Source: Luteimonas mephitis DSM 12574
Lineage (GTDB): Bacteria; Pseudomonadota; Gammaproteobacteria; Xanthomonadales; Xanthomonadaceae
Reading direction: 5' to 3'
NCBI RefSeq assembly: GCF_000422305.1
Contig: NZ_KE383816.1
Location: 484,566 to 548,565, forward strand
DNA length: 64,000 nucleotides
In this document: positions 51,193 through 61,458 of the stretch, in pieces
Numbering within the stretch: the first letter of the stretch is position 1
Layout: each line of letters opens with the position of its first letter
Notes under the pieces: model-generated
The model's input: only the letters and a program-made list of their open reading frames with translations
Databases searched by the model: none
Told to the model about the DNA's origin: nothing
Made by a program: the position numbers and the translations under genes

Positions 51193-53379
51193 TCAGTCCG
51201 CCCAGTGCCCCTGCACCTTGGCCTCGGGCAGCACCTGCGCCGACAGCACCTCGTCGTCGCCGAGCAACTGCACTGCGTCGGCGAGGATCGCGGCGGACTC
51301 GCGCAGCAGCGGATCGGGCGCATCCTCGGCCGCCTTCTCGCGCGCGGCGTCCTTTGCGACGTTGCGCTCGTTGGCTTGCAGGCCGTCGTCCGCGGCATCG
51401 GCCGCCAGCGGGTCCAGCGGCAGGCCCAGCGCCACGCGCTGCTCCTGGCGCGCCTTGCGCTTGGCATCCTGGCGGTCGCGGTCGGCGCGGCGCTCGGCTT
51501 CGTTGAGCGAGACGTACTTCTTCGCCTGCTCGGCGCGGAACTCCTTGACGTCTTCCTCGAACCACTGGAATTCCTTGTCCTGCGCGATCCGCGCAACGTG
51601 CCGCGCCTGCAGCTTCGGCAGCAGCGGCGCGAAGTTGCCGTACTGCGTATGCGGCACCGCTGCGATCCGCGTCCAAGGCAGCGCGTTGTCGTAGGTGCTC
51701 TCGCCGAACTGCGAAGCGTCGACCATCACCGGGAACGAGATGTCCGGCACCACGCCCTTGTTCTGCGTGCTGCTGCCGTCGGGCAGGAAGAACTGGGCGA
51801 CGGTCAGCTTGACCTGGCCGTAGCGCTTGCCTTCGTTGCCCGGCCAGCGATCGAGGTCGACCAGGTTCTGCACCGTGCCCTTGCCGAACGTGGTCTCGCC
51901 GATCACCAATCCGCGGCCGTAGTCCTGGATCGCACCGGCGAAGATCTCCGACGCCGACGCCGAACCACGGTTGGTCAGCACCGCCAGCGGGCCGTCCCAG
52001 GCGACGCCGGCATCGCGATCGCCCTGGACGTTGACGCGGCCGCCGGATTCACGCACCTGCACCACCGGACCCTTGTCGATGAACAGGCCGGTGAGTTCGA
52101 TCGCCTCGTTGAGCGAACCGCCGCCGTTGTTGCGCAGGTCCATCACCACGCCGTCGAGTCCCTTCGCCTTGAACTGCTTGAGCAGCCGCGCCACGTCACG
52201 GGTAGCGGAGGCGTAGTCGTCGCTGTTCTTCCGGCGTCCTTCGAAATCCTGGTAGAACGCGGGCAGCTTGACCACGCCGATGCGGCGTTCGGGCGCGCCG
52301 GCTGCGGCCGGCAGCTTGATGATCTCGGACTTGGCGGCCTGCTCCTCGAGCCTGATCCTCGCGCGGGTCAGCAGGATGCGGTTGGGCTTGGCATCCATGC
52401 CCATCGCGGCGGGGATCACGTCCAGGCGCACCTGGGTGCCCTTGGGGCCCTTGATCTTCTCGACCACGTCGTCGATGCGCCAGCCGATCACGTCTTCCAT
52501 CGGGCCGCTCGCGCCCTGGCCGACACCGACGATGCGGTCGCCGGGGGTGAACTTGCCGCTGGTGACCGCCGGGCCGCCGGCGATCAGTTCGCGGATCACC
52601 ACCACGTCGTCCTGCTTCTGCAGCTGCGCGCCGATGCCTTCGAGCGACAACGACATGCTCTGGTTGAAGCGGTCGGCGCTGCGCGGATCGAAGTAATCGG
52701 TGTGCGGATCGATCGACGCGGTGTAGGCGTTGAGGAAGCTGCCGAACGCGTCGGTACCGTCGAGCTGCTGCAGCGTCTTGTCGAGGTTGGCGTAGCGCTT
52801 GTCGAGCGTCTTGCGGATGTCGTCGGGCTTCTTGCCGGCCAGCTTCAGGCGCAGCCAGTCGTTGCGCACCGACTGCTTCCACAACTGCTCGACCTCGGCA
52901 TCGCTGGCCGCCCAGGGCGCATCCTTGCGGTCGTAGTACCAGCGGTCGTCGCCGCTGAAGTCGAAGATGTCCTGCTTGAGCAGGCTGCGCGCGTAGTCCA
53001 TGCGCTGCCCGACGCGCTGCTTGAACAGCGAGAAGATCGCGAACGCGGGGTCGAGCTCGCCGGCCTTGACCGCGCGGCCCATCGTCGACTTGTACGGCGC
53101 GAACTTCGCCACGTCCTGCGCGGTGAAGAACATCTTGCCGGCGTCGAGCGACTCGAGGTAGCGCTTGAAGATGTCCGCCGACAGGGTGCTGTCGAGCGGT
53201 CGCGGCCGGTAGGCGTAGCGGCTGTCGGACAGCAGTCCGTAGACCATCTTCGAGGTGGTGGCCTGGTCGACGCTGGCGGTGGACGGGATGGCGCTGCCGT
53301 CGGCGCGCGCCATCAAGGCCAGCGGTACCGACAGGGCCAGGGCGATCACGGAAACGGACAGGGTGCGGGACAGGTTCAT
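51193..53379 (-). CDS. prc: carboxy-terminal processing (tail-specific) protease Prc
   Basis: The ATG at 53379 opens a signal peptide (TLSVSVIALALSVPLALMARA) and a 728-residue protein, close to the Prc family length. Order: N-terminal helical domain (YRPRPLDSTLSADIFKRYLE, SLDAGKMFFTAQDV), a PDZ domain (about 225-310, LSLEGIGAQLQKQDDVVVIR), the S41 core with VVMDLRNNGGGSLNEA, catalytic Ser in NRGSASASEIFAGA and Lys in TTFGKGTVQ, then the DUF3340-type C-terminal domain. Degrades periplasmic proteins with nonpolar C-termini and processes PBP3-type substrates. Basic Lys/Arg-rich segment near the C-terminus (RRADRDRQDAKRKARQEQR). Confidence 0.95.
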   Translation of the reverse strand: MNLSRTLSVSVIALALSVPLALMARADGSAIPSTASVDQATTSKMVYGLLSDSRYAYRPRPLDSTLSADIFKRYLESLDAGKMFFTAQDVAKFAPYKSTMGRAVKAGELDPAFAIFSLFKQRVGQRMDYARSLLKQDIFDFSGDDRWYYDRKDAPWAASDAEVEQLWKQSVRNDWLRLKLAGKKPDDIRKTLDKRYANLDKTLQQLDGTDAFGSFLNAYTASIDPHTDYFDPRSADRFNQSMSLSLEGIGAQLQKQDDVVVIRELIAGGPAVTSGKFTPGDRIVGVGQGASGPMEDVIGWRIDDVVEKIKGPKGTQVRLDVIPAAMGMDAKPNRILLTRARIRLEEQAAKSEIIKLPAAAGAPERRIGVVKLPAFYQDFEGRRKNSDDYASATRDVARLLKQFKAKGLDGVVMDLRNNGGGSLNEAIELTGLFIDKGPVVQVRESGGRVNVQGDRDAGVAWDGPLAVLTNRGSASASEIFAGAIQDYGRGLVIGETTFGKGTVQNLVDLDRWPGNEGKRYGQVKLTVAQFFLPDGSSTQNKGVVPDISFPVMVDASQFGESTYDNALPWTRIAAVPHTQYGNFAPLLPKLQARHVARIAQDKEFQWFEEDVKEFRAEQAKKYVSLNEAERRADRDRQDAKRKARQEQRVALGLPLDPLAADAADDGLQANERNVAKDAAREKAAEDAPDPLLRESAAILADAVQLLGDDEVLSAQVLPEAKVQGHWAD

Positions 53380-53560
53380 GCGTTCACTCGGGCCGCGCCA
53401 CGGCCGCTGTTCGGAATGGAGGGAGTCTGGCGTCCTCGATGGACGGCACGACAGTGCTGAAAGTTGCACGATCGCGCGAAATCACTCTAACCGCGCCGCG
53501 AGCCGCGGATGTGAACAGAACGTCAGGCGGGAAGCGCCCCGCAGGAAGCCCGGGCGGCGC

Positions 53561-54568
<1,008 letters not shown>

Positions 54569-54577
54569 GGCGACGGC

Positions 54578-55336
54578 TCAGGCGGCTTGCGTGGAAGAAG
54601 TAGGCGCGGCGACGGGGCGCGGGTCCGCGAGGTCCGGCGGCGGGGCCGCCTGCAACGCAAGGCCGAACTGCGCCGCCATCGCGTCGAGCAGCACCGGCTT
54701 CATCGCATCCGGGCTCGACGGGCCGCCCAAGTCTAGCACCGAGGTCACCCGCAGCCCGGCGTAGCCGCAGGGATTGATGCGGCCGAACGGCTCCAGGTCC
54801 ATCGCCGCGTTGAAGGCCAGGCCGTGGAAGGTGCAGCCGCGGCGCACGCGGATGCCGAGCGCGGCGACCTTGGCGCCGTTGACGTAGACGCCCGGTGCGC
54901 CCTCGCGACGCGCGGCATGGATGTTCCATTCGGCCAGGGTGTCGATCACCGCCTGCTCGATCCGGCACACGTACTCGCGCACGCCGATCTTCAGGCGCCT
55001 GAGGTCGAGCAGCGGGTAGACCACGATCTGGCCCGGGCCGTGGTAGGTCACCTGGCCGCCGCGGTCGACGTGCAGCACCGGGATGTCGCCGGGCATCAGC
55101 ACGTGCTCCGGCTTGCCGGCCTGGCCGAGGGTGAAGACGGGGTCGTGTTCGACCACCCAGATCTCGTCGCTGGAATCGTCGTCGCGCAGGTCGGTGAAGC
55201 GCTGCATCGCGCGCCAGACCGGCTCGTAGGGCTGGCGGCCGAGGTCGCGCAGCAGGCAGGACCTGGGGACCAGGGACTGGAGACTGGCATGTTTTTCCGA
55301 CGCCCCCAGCCCCAAGTCCCCAGCCCCCGCGGTCAC
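54578..55336 (-). CDS. lipB: octanoyltransferase
   Basis: Transfers octanoyl from ACP to lipoyl domains. The family core is clear: [72 protein letters not shown] (catalytic Lys) and [16 protein letters not shown] (catalytic Cys). The start is uncertain: a GTG at 55336 overlaps the ybeD stop (GTGA) and is chosen for that coupling. It leaves about 30 poorly conserved residues before the core, and no ATG is available closer. Confidence 0.95.
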   Translation of the reverse strand: MTAGAGDLGLGASEKHASLQSLVPRSCLLRDLGRQPYEPVWRAMQRFTDLRDDDSSDEIWVVEHDPVFTLGQAGKPEHVLMPGDIPVLHVDRGGQVTYHGPGQIVVYPLLDLRRLKIGVREYVCRIEQAVIDTLAEWNIHAARREGAPGVYVNGAKVAALGIRVRRGCTFHGLAFNAAMDLEPFGRINPCGYAGLRVTSVLDLGGPSSPDAMKPVLLDAMAAQFGLALQAAPPPDLADPRPVAAPTSSTQAA

Positions 55337-55611
55337 AGCGTCCACTTCACTTCCGGGTGCGCGCGCAGGGCTTCGTGCGCGGCCTCGTACTGGGCGCGGT
55401 CGTCGGCGCGGAAGTTCAGCTTCACCGAAACGAACTTGCCGCCGCTCGATTCGCGCCACGAGATCGTCTCGTGCAGCACGTCGATGCCGCTGGCGGCCAG
55501 CAGCTTCGGGATTTCGGTTTCCAGTCCGGCCGTGGCCGGCCCCATCGCGGTGATCTCGAAGGTGCCGGGGAACTGGAAGCCGTGTTCGGGGTTGTCGGAC
55601 TTGATTTCCAT
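55333..55611 (-). CDS. ybeD: YbeD/DUF493 family protein
   Basis: A 92-residue ACT-like regulatory protein from the ATG at 55611: [60 protein letters not shown] and HPEVKWTL. The length and motifs match E. coli YbeD (UPF0250), which is also encoded just upstream of lipB. Function not defined; the conserved link with lipoate genes is the only clue. Confidence 0.93.
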   Translation of the reverse strand: MEIKSDNPEHGFQFPGTFEITAMGPATAGLETEIPKLLAASGIDVLHETISWRESSGGKFVSVKLNFRADDRAQYEAAHEALRAHPEVKWTL

Positions 55612-55758
55612 CGCCCGATTATGGGTCCGCCCGGCGCCCAACCCAAGCCACATGCGGCGGTCGTTGCACCAAGTGGCTGTTCCCGGCCGGTTTTTGCGTG
55701 TCATGAAGACCAACGGCCCCACGAAGGCCTGACCGACAACCATTTGGGAGAGGTACCT

Positions 55759-56706
55759 ATGGACATCCGCAAGGGACTGGCCTGGAGCGTGGCATGCGCC
55801 CTGGCCGCGATGGGCACCAGCACGGCGCACGCCGCCACCGCGCAGCAGGAGCGCGCGCAGAAGACCGCCGAGATCCCGGTGTGCAGCAAGTCGCTGGGCA
55901 CGCTGGCCGTGATCGAGCCGCAGGGCACCAACTGGTGGACCGGCCAGCGCCTGGCCTCGCCCGCGGCGCTGATCAAGGTGTTCGTCAGCCGCTCCCGGTG
56001 CTTCACGCTCGTCGATCGCGGCACCGGCCTGAAGGCGATGCAGGCCGAACGCGGGCTTGCCGCGGATGGCGAGCTGCGCGGCGGTTCCAACATCGGCAAG
56101 GGCCAGATCAAGGCGGCCGATTACGTGATGGTCCCGGACGTGGTGTCGCAGAACGACGACGCCTCGGGCAACAAGATCGGCGGCCTGCTCGGCGGCCTGA
56201 TCGGCGATCGCACGGCGGCGGCGGTGGTCGGCGGGATCAACATCAAGCGCAAGACCGCCGACGTGGTGCTGACCGTGACCGACGCCCGCTCCTCGGAGCA
56301 GGTGGCGATGTCCGAAGGCCACGCCTCCAAGACCGACCTGGGCTGGAGCGCCGGCGCCGGCGTGTTCCGCGGCGCGGCGCTGGGCGGCGGCGCCACCGGC
56401 TATGCCAACACCGAAATCGGCCAGGTGCTCACGCTCGCCTACCTGCAGGCCTACACCGACCTGGTCGGGCAGCTCGGCGGATTGCCGTCGAACGCGTCGG
56501 CCGCCAACGCGCAGCAGGCGGTGACGGTGAGCAAGCCGGCGCGACTGCTGAAACAGGCCGACGGCAAGGGCGGTGCGGTGCGCGACCTCGACGTCGGGAT
56601 GATGCTGTACCCCACCGGCAACAAGGACGGGCTGATGTGGGAGGTCGACGACGAACTGGGCAACCGCGGCTGGGTGAACTCGACCCTGTTCGGACTGTCG
56701 CGCTGA
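55759..56706 (+). CDS. CsgG/HfaB-like secreted protein with SH3-like C-terminus
   Basis: A 315-residue protein with a signal peptide (GLAWSVACALAAMGTSTAHA). Residues about 40-240 resemble the CsgG N-terminal domain: IKVFVSRSRCFTLVDRGTGL, ADYVMVPDVVSQND, GGLLGGLIGD glycine-rich stretch, and KRKTADVVLTVTDARSSEQV. The C-terminus about 255-315 (ARLLKQADGKGGAVRDLDVG, GLMWEVDDELGNRGWVNSTL) looks like a small SH3-type binding domain. Possibly part of an envelope assembly; not a curli system, as no csgA/B genes are nearby. Confidence 0.72.
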   Translation: MDIRKGLAWSVACALAAMGTSTAHAATAQQERAQKTAEIPVCSKSLGTLAVIEPQGTNWWTGQRLASPAALIKVFVSRSRCFTLVDRGTGLKAMQAERGLAADGELRGGSNIGKGQIKAADYVMVPDVVSQNDDASGNKIGGLLGGLIGDRTAAAVVGGINIKRKTADVVLTVTDARSSEQVAMSEGHASKTDLGWSAGAGVFRGAALGGGATGYANTEIGQVLTLAYLQAYTDLVGQLGGLPSNASAANAQQAVTVSKPARLLKQADGKGGAVRDLDVGMMLYPTGNKDGLMWEVDDELGNRGWVNSTLFGLSR

Positions 56707-56829
56707 TCGGCGCACGCGCGCCCTTCCCGGGCCAGAGGTCGGCCCCTGCCGACCGCTGGCTTTCAGCCCACCTACCTGGCTGCCCTGCAGGCAGGATCCT
56801 GCGCGCCACGTGCAGCGCACAATGTGCCT

Positions 56830-56909
56830 TGCAGGAGCAGCCTCGGCCGGCGAGCCTTTGATTCCCTCGTGTCGGCCGAAAGCGCTCGCGGCTGAAGCCG
56901 CTCCTGCAA
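56830..56909. repeat. GCAGGAGC inverted repeat
   Basis: TGCAGGAGCAGCCTCGGCCG at the left pairs with CGGCTGAAGCCGCTCCTGCA at the right with interruptions. Member of the TAGGAGCG family; lies in the 241-bp gap before the small membrane protein gene. Confidence 0.7.
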
Positions 56910-56947
56910 GCGCCAGGGTTCCGGCATCCGCCGGACAGGAGCAGGCG

Positions 56948-57151
56948 ATGGGCGAAGCAACGCTGTGGTGGGGCGTCCTGTTCAGCGCAATCGGACTGGG
57001 CTACCTGGCCTACGCCCGGCGCCAGCGCGCGCCGGTACCGCTGGTGTCCGGGATCGCGCTGATCGCGTTTCCGTACTTCGTGTCGAACGCGTGGGCCATG
57101 GTGCTGGTGGGCGCCGTGCTGGTGGCGTTGCCGTGGGTGGTGCGGATCTGA
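56948..57151 (+). CDS. small membrane protein of unknown function
   Basis: A 67-residue protein after ACAGGAGCAGGCG. Two or three hydrophobic helices (TLWWGVLFSAIGLGYLAYAR, PLVSGIALIAFPYF, WAMVLVGAVLVALPWVV) connected by QRAPVP. Similar short proteins are found in related bacteria, near amino-acid or envelope genes. A terminator lies about 100 bases downstream. Confidence 0.68.
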   Translation: MGEATLWWGVLFSAIGLGYLAYARRQRAPVPLVSGIALIAFPYFVSNAWAMVLVGAVLVALPWVVRI

Positions 57152-57152
57152 G

Positions 57153-57240
57153 GGTCGCCGGACACCCGCATGGCCGCGAGGTTTCCTCGCGGCGCAATCG
57201 GCCCATGAAGCTCGCGGCCATGGGTCGCTCCTACGCGGGG
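57153..57240. repeat. degenerate TAGGAGCG-type inverted repeat
   Basis: The right arm CTCGCGGCCATGGGTCGCTC CTACGCGGG is well conserved; the left arm CGCATGGCCGCGAG retains only the inner stem. Family as at 50978. Confidence 0.6.
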
Positions 57241-57251
57241 CGCGCCAACGC

Positions 57252-57279
57252 AAAGGGCCTGCTCGGGCAGGCCCTTTTT
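57252..57279. terminator. bidirectional rho-independent terminator
   Basis: AAAGGGCCTGC, TCGG, GCAGGCCCTTTTT: a perfect stem flanked by A and T runs, between the rightward small membrane protein gene and the leftward dacC gene. Confidence 0.9.
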
Positions 57280-57304
57280 CATTCGCGATGATGGAACGCG
57301 GCGC

Positions 57305-58525
57305 TCAGGCCGACTCCCACCACATCCAGAACGCGTCCCACAGGCGGCCGAAGAAACCGGCTTCCTCGACGTCGTCGAGCGCGACCAGCGGCGCGGAGGC
57401 GATCGTCTTTCCGTCCAGCGTCACCTTCACCGTGCCGATCTTCTGGCCCTTCTCGATCGGCGCGACCAGGGTCTTGGGCACGTCCATTGTCGGCTTGAGC
57501 TGCGCGTACTTGCCGCGCGGCGTGCTGACCAGCAGCGGCTGGACGACGCCGAGGCGGATCTCGTCGGCCTTGCCCTTCCACACCTTCTGCGTGGCCACCG
57601 GCTTGCCGGCATCGTAGAGCTTGTGCGACTCGTAGAAGCGGAAGCCCCAGTTGAGCAGCGCCTGCGCGTCCACCGCGCGCTGGTTCTCGCTGGTGTCGCC
57701 CATCACCACCGCGACCAGGCGCTGGTCGCCGCGCTTGGCCGAGGCCATCAGGCAGTAGCCGGCCGCGGACGTGTGGCCGGTCTTGATGCCGTCGACGGTC
57801 GAATCACGCCACAGCAGCAGGTTGCGGTTGCGCTGGGTGATCGGGCCGACGGTGAATTCCTTGATCTTGTTGTAGCCGTACGCCTCGGGGAAATCGCGGG
57901 CCAGCGCGCGGCCGAGCAGGGCCAGGTCGTGCGCGCTCGAATAGTGGTTCTCGGCGGTCAGGCCGGTGGCGTTAGCGAAATGGGTGTTCTTCAGGCCGAG
58001 CTTCTTGGCGTAGGCGTTCATCAGCTGCGCGAACGCGGCCTCGCTGCCGGCGGCGTGCTCGGCCAGCGCGATCGCCGCGTCGTTGCCCGACTGCACCACC
58101 ATGCCCTTTTCCATGTCGACCAGCTTCGCGGTCTTGTTGACCTCGAAGCCGCTGTAGCTGCCGTCGGTGCCCGCACCGCCGGTGCGCCACGCGTTCTCGC
58201 TCATCAGCACCTGGTCATCGCGACCGATCTTGCCAGCCTTCATCTCGGCCGCCAGCACGTACGACGTCATCACCTTGGTGATGCTGGCCGGCTCCACCCG
58301 CAGGTCGACGTTGTCGCCGGCCAGCACCTGGCCGTTGGCGGCATCGAGCAGCACCCACGACTTGGACTGCTTGGGCGCGGGCGCCGCCGGAACCGGCAGG
58401 CTGTCGCTGAGCGACGCGGCCGGCGCGGCGGGCTGCGGCGCGGGCGCCTGGGCCGCGGCGAAGCCGACTGCGGAGGTGAACAGGGCGGCGAGCAAGGCGC
58501 GGCGCGCGGTCTGGGTGACATTCAT
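57305..58525 (-). CDS. dacC: D-alanyl-D-alanine carboxypeptidase (PBP5/6 family)
   Basis: A 406-residue protein from the ATG at 58525 with signal peptide (LLAALFTSAVGFAAAQAPAP) and a Pro/Ala linker. Catalytic motifs: S81-ITK84, S146-GN148 and K248-TG250. A C-terminal beta domain (about 310-385) and an amphipathic end, FFGRLWDAFWMWWES, that attaches it to the inner membrane. Trims the terminal D-Ala of peptidoglycan. In the usual order mrdA-rodA-mltB-rlpA-dacC. Confidence 0.96.
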   Translation of the reverse strand: MNVTQTARRALLAALFTSAVGFAAAQAPAPQPAAPAASLSDSLPVPAAPAPKQSKSWVLLDAANGQVLAGDNVDLRVEPASITKVMTSYVLAAEMKAGKIGRDDQVLMSENAWRTGGAGTDGSYSGFEVNKTAKLVDMEKGMVVQSGNDAAIALAEHAAGSEAAFAQLMNAYAKKLGLKNTHFANATGLTAENHYSSAHDLALLGRALARDFPEAYGYNKIKEFTVGPITQRNRNLLLWRDSTVDGIKTGHTSAAGYCLMASAKRGDQRLVAVVMGDTSENQRAVDAQALLNWGFRFYESHKLYDAGKPVATQKVWKGKADEIRLGVVQPLLVSTPRGKYAQLKPTMDVPKTLVAPIEKGQKIGTVKVTLDGKTIASAPLVALDDVEEAGFFGRLWDAFWMWWESA

Positions 58526-58628
58526 CGACAACGTGACTCCGGGAGAATCGCCTGGTGAAAGCACGCCTGGTGAAAGCGCGCCCGGTGCAAGCGAGATGGA
58601 AAGAAGACGGGTGGAATGGAAGGGATCT

Positions 58629-60101
58629 CTAGTCGCGCACGAGCTGTGGCCGGCCGAACCCCAGACCGGCGACGCGGGCCGACAGTTCGTGGATTTTCGC
58701 GCGGTCAACCGGGCCCACGCGCAGGCGCCAGACCTGCTTGCCGGCCGACAGGCCGTCGAGCAGGCGCGCGCCCGGCACGCCGGCACCGCGCAGCATCGCC
58801 AGCGCGCGTTCGGCGTTGGCGCGCGCGCCGAAGGCGGCCACCTGCAGGGTCACGTCGCTGCCGCTGACAGCCGGCTGTGGCGACACCGCGGCGTCGGCGC
58901 CGCGGGCGGCGGCAACCGTTTCCGGTGCGGGCGCCGGCACGCGCGCCATCGACCTGTCCGGCGTGCGGGCGCCCGGCGCGGCCGCGCCGTAGGGGTCGGG
59001 CTTGCCGGCCTTGCCGGTGGCCACGCGCGCGCGGCGCGCCTTCATCCAGGCATCGAATTCGTCGGCCGTCATCGCCTTGCCGTCCTGGCGCATGTCGAAG
59101 CGCCAGTCGAGGTCGCCCGACGGCGCCGGTGCGGCGGCGGCCGTGGCGCCTGTCGCGCGGGTCGACGGCGGCGGCGCGGCGGCGGCCACCGCTGCTGCCG
59201 GCACGCGTTCGTCGGCCACGCGCTCGCTCGCATTGGCCGCGCCGATCGGCAGCACGCCCTCGATCAGCTTGTCCATCGCGCTGGCCGGCTGCGGCTTGCC
59301 GGTGGCGATGCGCACGCCTGGCGGCAGCTGCAGCGCGCCGTTGCCGGCGGTGGTCGCCACCGGCGCCGCGGGCCTGTCACGCGCGGCGACCGCGTCGTAG
59401 TCGTGGCGCGCGTTCTCGCCGGGGCTCAGGCCGACGACCTCGACCCGCCCGGTGCCGGCGGCGCGGATGCCGATCTTGACCGCGGCGGCGTAGCTCAGGT
59501 CGATGATGCGACCATCGTGGAACGGGCCGCGGTCGTTGACCCGCACCACCACCGACTTGCCGTTGTCGAGGTTGGTGACCCGCGCGAAGCTCGGCAGCGG
59601 CAGCGTCTTGTGCGCCGCGGTGAAGGCGTACATGTCGTACACCTCGAGATTGGACGTGCGGCGGCCGTGGAACTTGTTGCCGTAGTACGAGGCCAGGCCC
59701 CTCTCGTCGTAGCCCTCGGCGCTGTCGCGCACCTTGTAGCTCTTGCCCAGCACCTTGTAGGGCGAGCGGTTGCCGTAGCGCGAGCGCGGCTCGTCGACGA
59801 CGTCGGGCTCGGGGATCGCGTCCACGTCCGGCAGGTCGTCGGGCACGCTGTCCTTGATGTGCGGCGCGTACAGGCCGCCGGCGGTGTAGTGGCCGCGCTT
59901 GGACATGTCCTCCTGCGCCGGTGCGTACGGCGAACGCTTGCCGGACGACGACAGTTCGCCACGCTGCACGGCCTCGCCATCGGGCAGCGCGGACGCCTCG
60001 GACGCCGATTTCTTCGGCCCGCTGGCGCAGCCGGCCAGTGCCAGCGTTGCGATCACCGCCAGCGCGGGCAGGAGTCGCAGCGGGGCGTTCGAGCGCGGCA
60101 T
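58629..60101 (-). CDS. rlpA: septal ring lytic transglycosylase RlpA with SPOR domain
   Basis: The ATG at 60101 overlaps the mltB stop (ATGA); a GTG one codon earlier is also possible. About 490 residues: lipobox ATLALAGC, an N-terminal variable part, a double-psi beta-barrel (about 140-235: GLASYYGNKFHGRRTSNLEV, VVVRVNDRGPFHDGRIIDLS with the catalytic Asp of NDRGPF), a long Ala/Pro/Thr linker and a C-terminal SPOR domain (VTLQVAAFGARANAERALAM) that binds denuded glycan strands at the septum. Confidence 0.95.
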   Translation of the reverse strand: MPRSNAPLRLLPALAVIATLALAGCASGPKKSASEASALPDGEAVQRGELSSSGKRSPYAPAQEDMSKRGHYTAGGLYAPHIKDSVPDDLPDVDAIPEPDVVDEPRSRYGNRSPYKVLGKSYKVRDSAEGYDERGLASYYGNKFHGRRTSNLEVYDMYAFTAAHKTLPLPSFARVTNLDNGKSVVVRVNDRGPFHDGRIIDLSYAAAVKIGIRAAGTGRVEVVGLSPGENARHDYDAVAARDRPAAPVATTAGNGALQLPPGVRIATGKPQPASAMDKLIEGVLPIGAANASERVADERVPAAAVAAAAPPPSTRATGATAAAAPAPSGDLDWRFDMRQDGKAMTADEFDAWMKARRARVATGKAGKPDPYGAAAPGARTPDRSMARVPAPAPETVAAARGADAAVSPQPAVSGSDVTLQVAAFGARANAERALAMLRGAGVPGARLLDGLSAGKQVWRLRVGPVDRAKIHELSARVAGLGFGRPQLVRD

Positions 60102-61246
60102 CACGGCGCGCCGTTGCCGCCGATCGCCTGCGCCAGCTGGTGCACGGCGAGCGCGTACATCGGCGAGCGGTTGTAACGGGTGATGACGTAGAAGTTGCGG
60201 TAGCCGAGCCAGTATTCCCTGCCGGCCTCGCCGTCGAGCGAGAGCAGCGTGGCGCCATCGGCGGTCGGCTCGCCGGCCATCGGGCGATAACCCTTCTGCG
60301 CCAGCAGCGGCAGCGGGTAGACCGGATCGAGGTCGGCGGGCGCGAAGTCTGCGGCACCCGCGTCGCGCGCCGCGCGCGCCACCACCGGGCCGCCGCGCTG
60401 CCAGCCGTGGACGACGAAGTAGTTGGCGATGGAGGCGAACACGTCCGGCTTGTGGTCGAGCAGATCGCGGCGGCCATCGCCGTCGCCGTCCTTCGCCCAG
60501 TTGCGGTAGCTCGACGGCATGAACTGGCCCATGCCCATCGCGCCGGCGTAGCTGCCCTTGAGCGCGAGCACGTCGAGCTGCGGTTCTTCCTTCGCCAGCG
60601 CGAACAGCTGCGCCAGTTCGCCGGCGAAGAACGGCGCGCGCTTGGGATGCCAGAACGCCAGCGTGTACAGCGCGTCGAGCACGCGGTAGTTGCCGGTGAT
60701 CTTCCCGTAACTGGTTTCGACGCCGATGATCGCCACGATGTATTCGGCCGGCACGCCGGTCGAAGCGGTGATGCGATCGAGCGCGGCGCGGTTGTCGGCG
60801 TAGAACGCCTTGCCGCCGGCGATGCGCGCGTCGTTCATGAAGATCGGGCGGTAGTCACGCCATGGCCGCACCTTCTCGGCCGGGCGAGAGATCGCGTCGA
60901 TGATGCTCTGCTTGTATTCGGCCTGGGCGAGGGTGGCGCGGATGACCTTCGGGTCGACGCCGTAGGCCTGCGCGGTGTAGTCGACGAAGGCATCGATGCG
61001 CTGCGCCAGCGGGATCGCCGGGTCGGTCACCGACGGCGGCGCGACCGGGCGCTCGGGCGGCTGCGGAATCTTCGGCAGCAGCGTCTCGGCGGACGTGGCC
61101 GGCGGCGCGGGAACGGCGGGCGACGGCGGCGGGTTCGCGGCGGCCGGCGGGGGCGGCGTCGCCCCGGTTGCGCAGGCGGCCAGGGCGAGTGCGAGCGGAA
61201 CCAGGATGACGTACAGGCGCATGGGCAAGGAGCGTCGGATCATCAT
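60101..61246 (-). CDS. mltB: lytic murein transglycosylase B
   Basis: A 381-residue lipoprotein (VILVPLALALAACATG) with a Pro-rich linker. The SLT-like domain has VIRATLAQAEYKQSIIDAIS, IVAIIGVETSYGKITGNYRV with the catalytic Glu in GVETSYG, GAMGMGQFMPSSYRNWAKDG and GDGRRDLLDHKPDVFASIAN. Cleaves glycan strands with formation of 1,6-anhydromuramic acid. An ATG at 61222 is an alternative start. Co-translated with rlpA. Confidence 0.96.
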   Translation of the reverse strand: MMIRRSLPMRLYVILVPLALALAACATGATPPPPAAANPPPSPAVPAPPATSAETLLPKIPQPPERPVAPPSVTDPAIPLAQRIDAFVDYTAQAYGVDPKVIRATLAQAEYKQSIIDAISRPAEKVRPWRDYRPIFMNDARIAGGKAFYADNRAALDRITASTGVPAEYIVAIIGVETSYGKITGNYRVLDALYTLAFWHPKRAPFFAGELAQLFALAKEEPQLDVLALKGSYAGAMGMGQFMPSSYRNWAKDGDGDGRRDLLDHKPDVFASIANYFVVHGWQRGGPVVARAARDAGAADFAPADLDPVYPLPLLAQKGYRPMAGEPTADGATLLSLDGEAGREYWLGYRNFYVITRYNRSPMYALAVHQLAQAIGGNGAP

Positions 61247-61458
61247 CGCGAGGTTAACATGCAGCCAACATCAGGTCGGCGCCGCGACGCGGCATTCCGT
61301 GCAAGGCGTTCAGCAACCGGGGGTGCGCAAGCCGGACCAAAGCCGCGGCAGCCGAGCGATTCCGGAATCCCTGCCGTTCGTCCGCGGGGCGACTTGCGGG
61401 ATGTGGCCCGAGTGCCTGACATGCCCCGTCCGGCCGGGCCGCCGCCATCGCCGCGCAC

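Noticed and set aside
54578..55459. Upstream start for lipB at 55459
   Set aside because: It would overlap ybeD by more than 120 bases and add an Arg/Pro-rich segment unlike any octanoyltransferase N-terminus.
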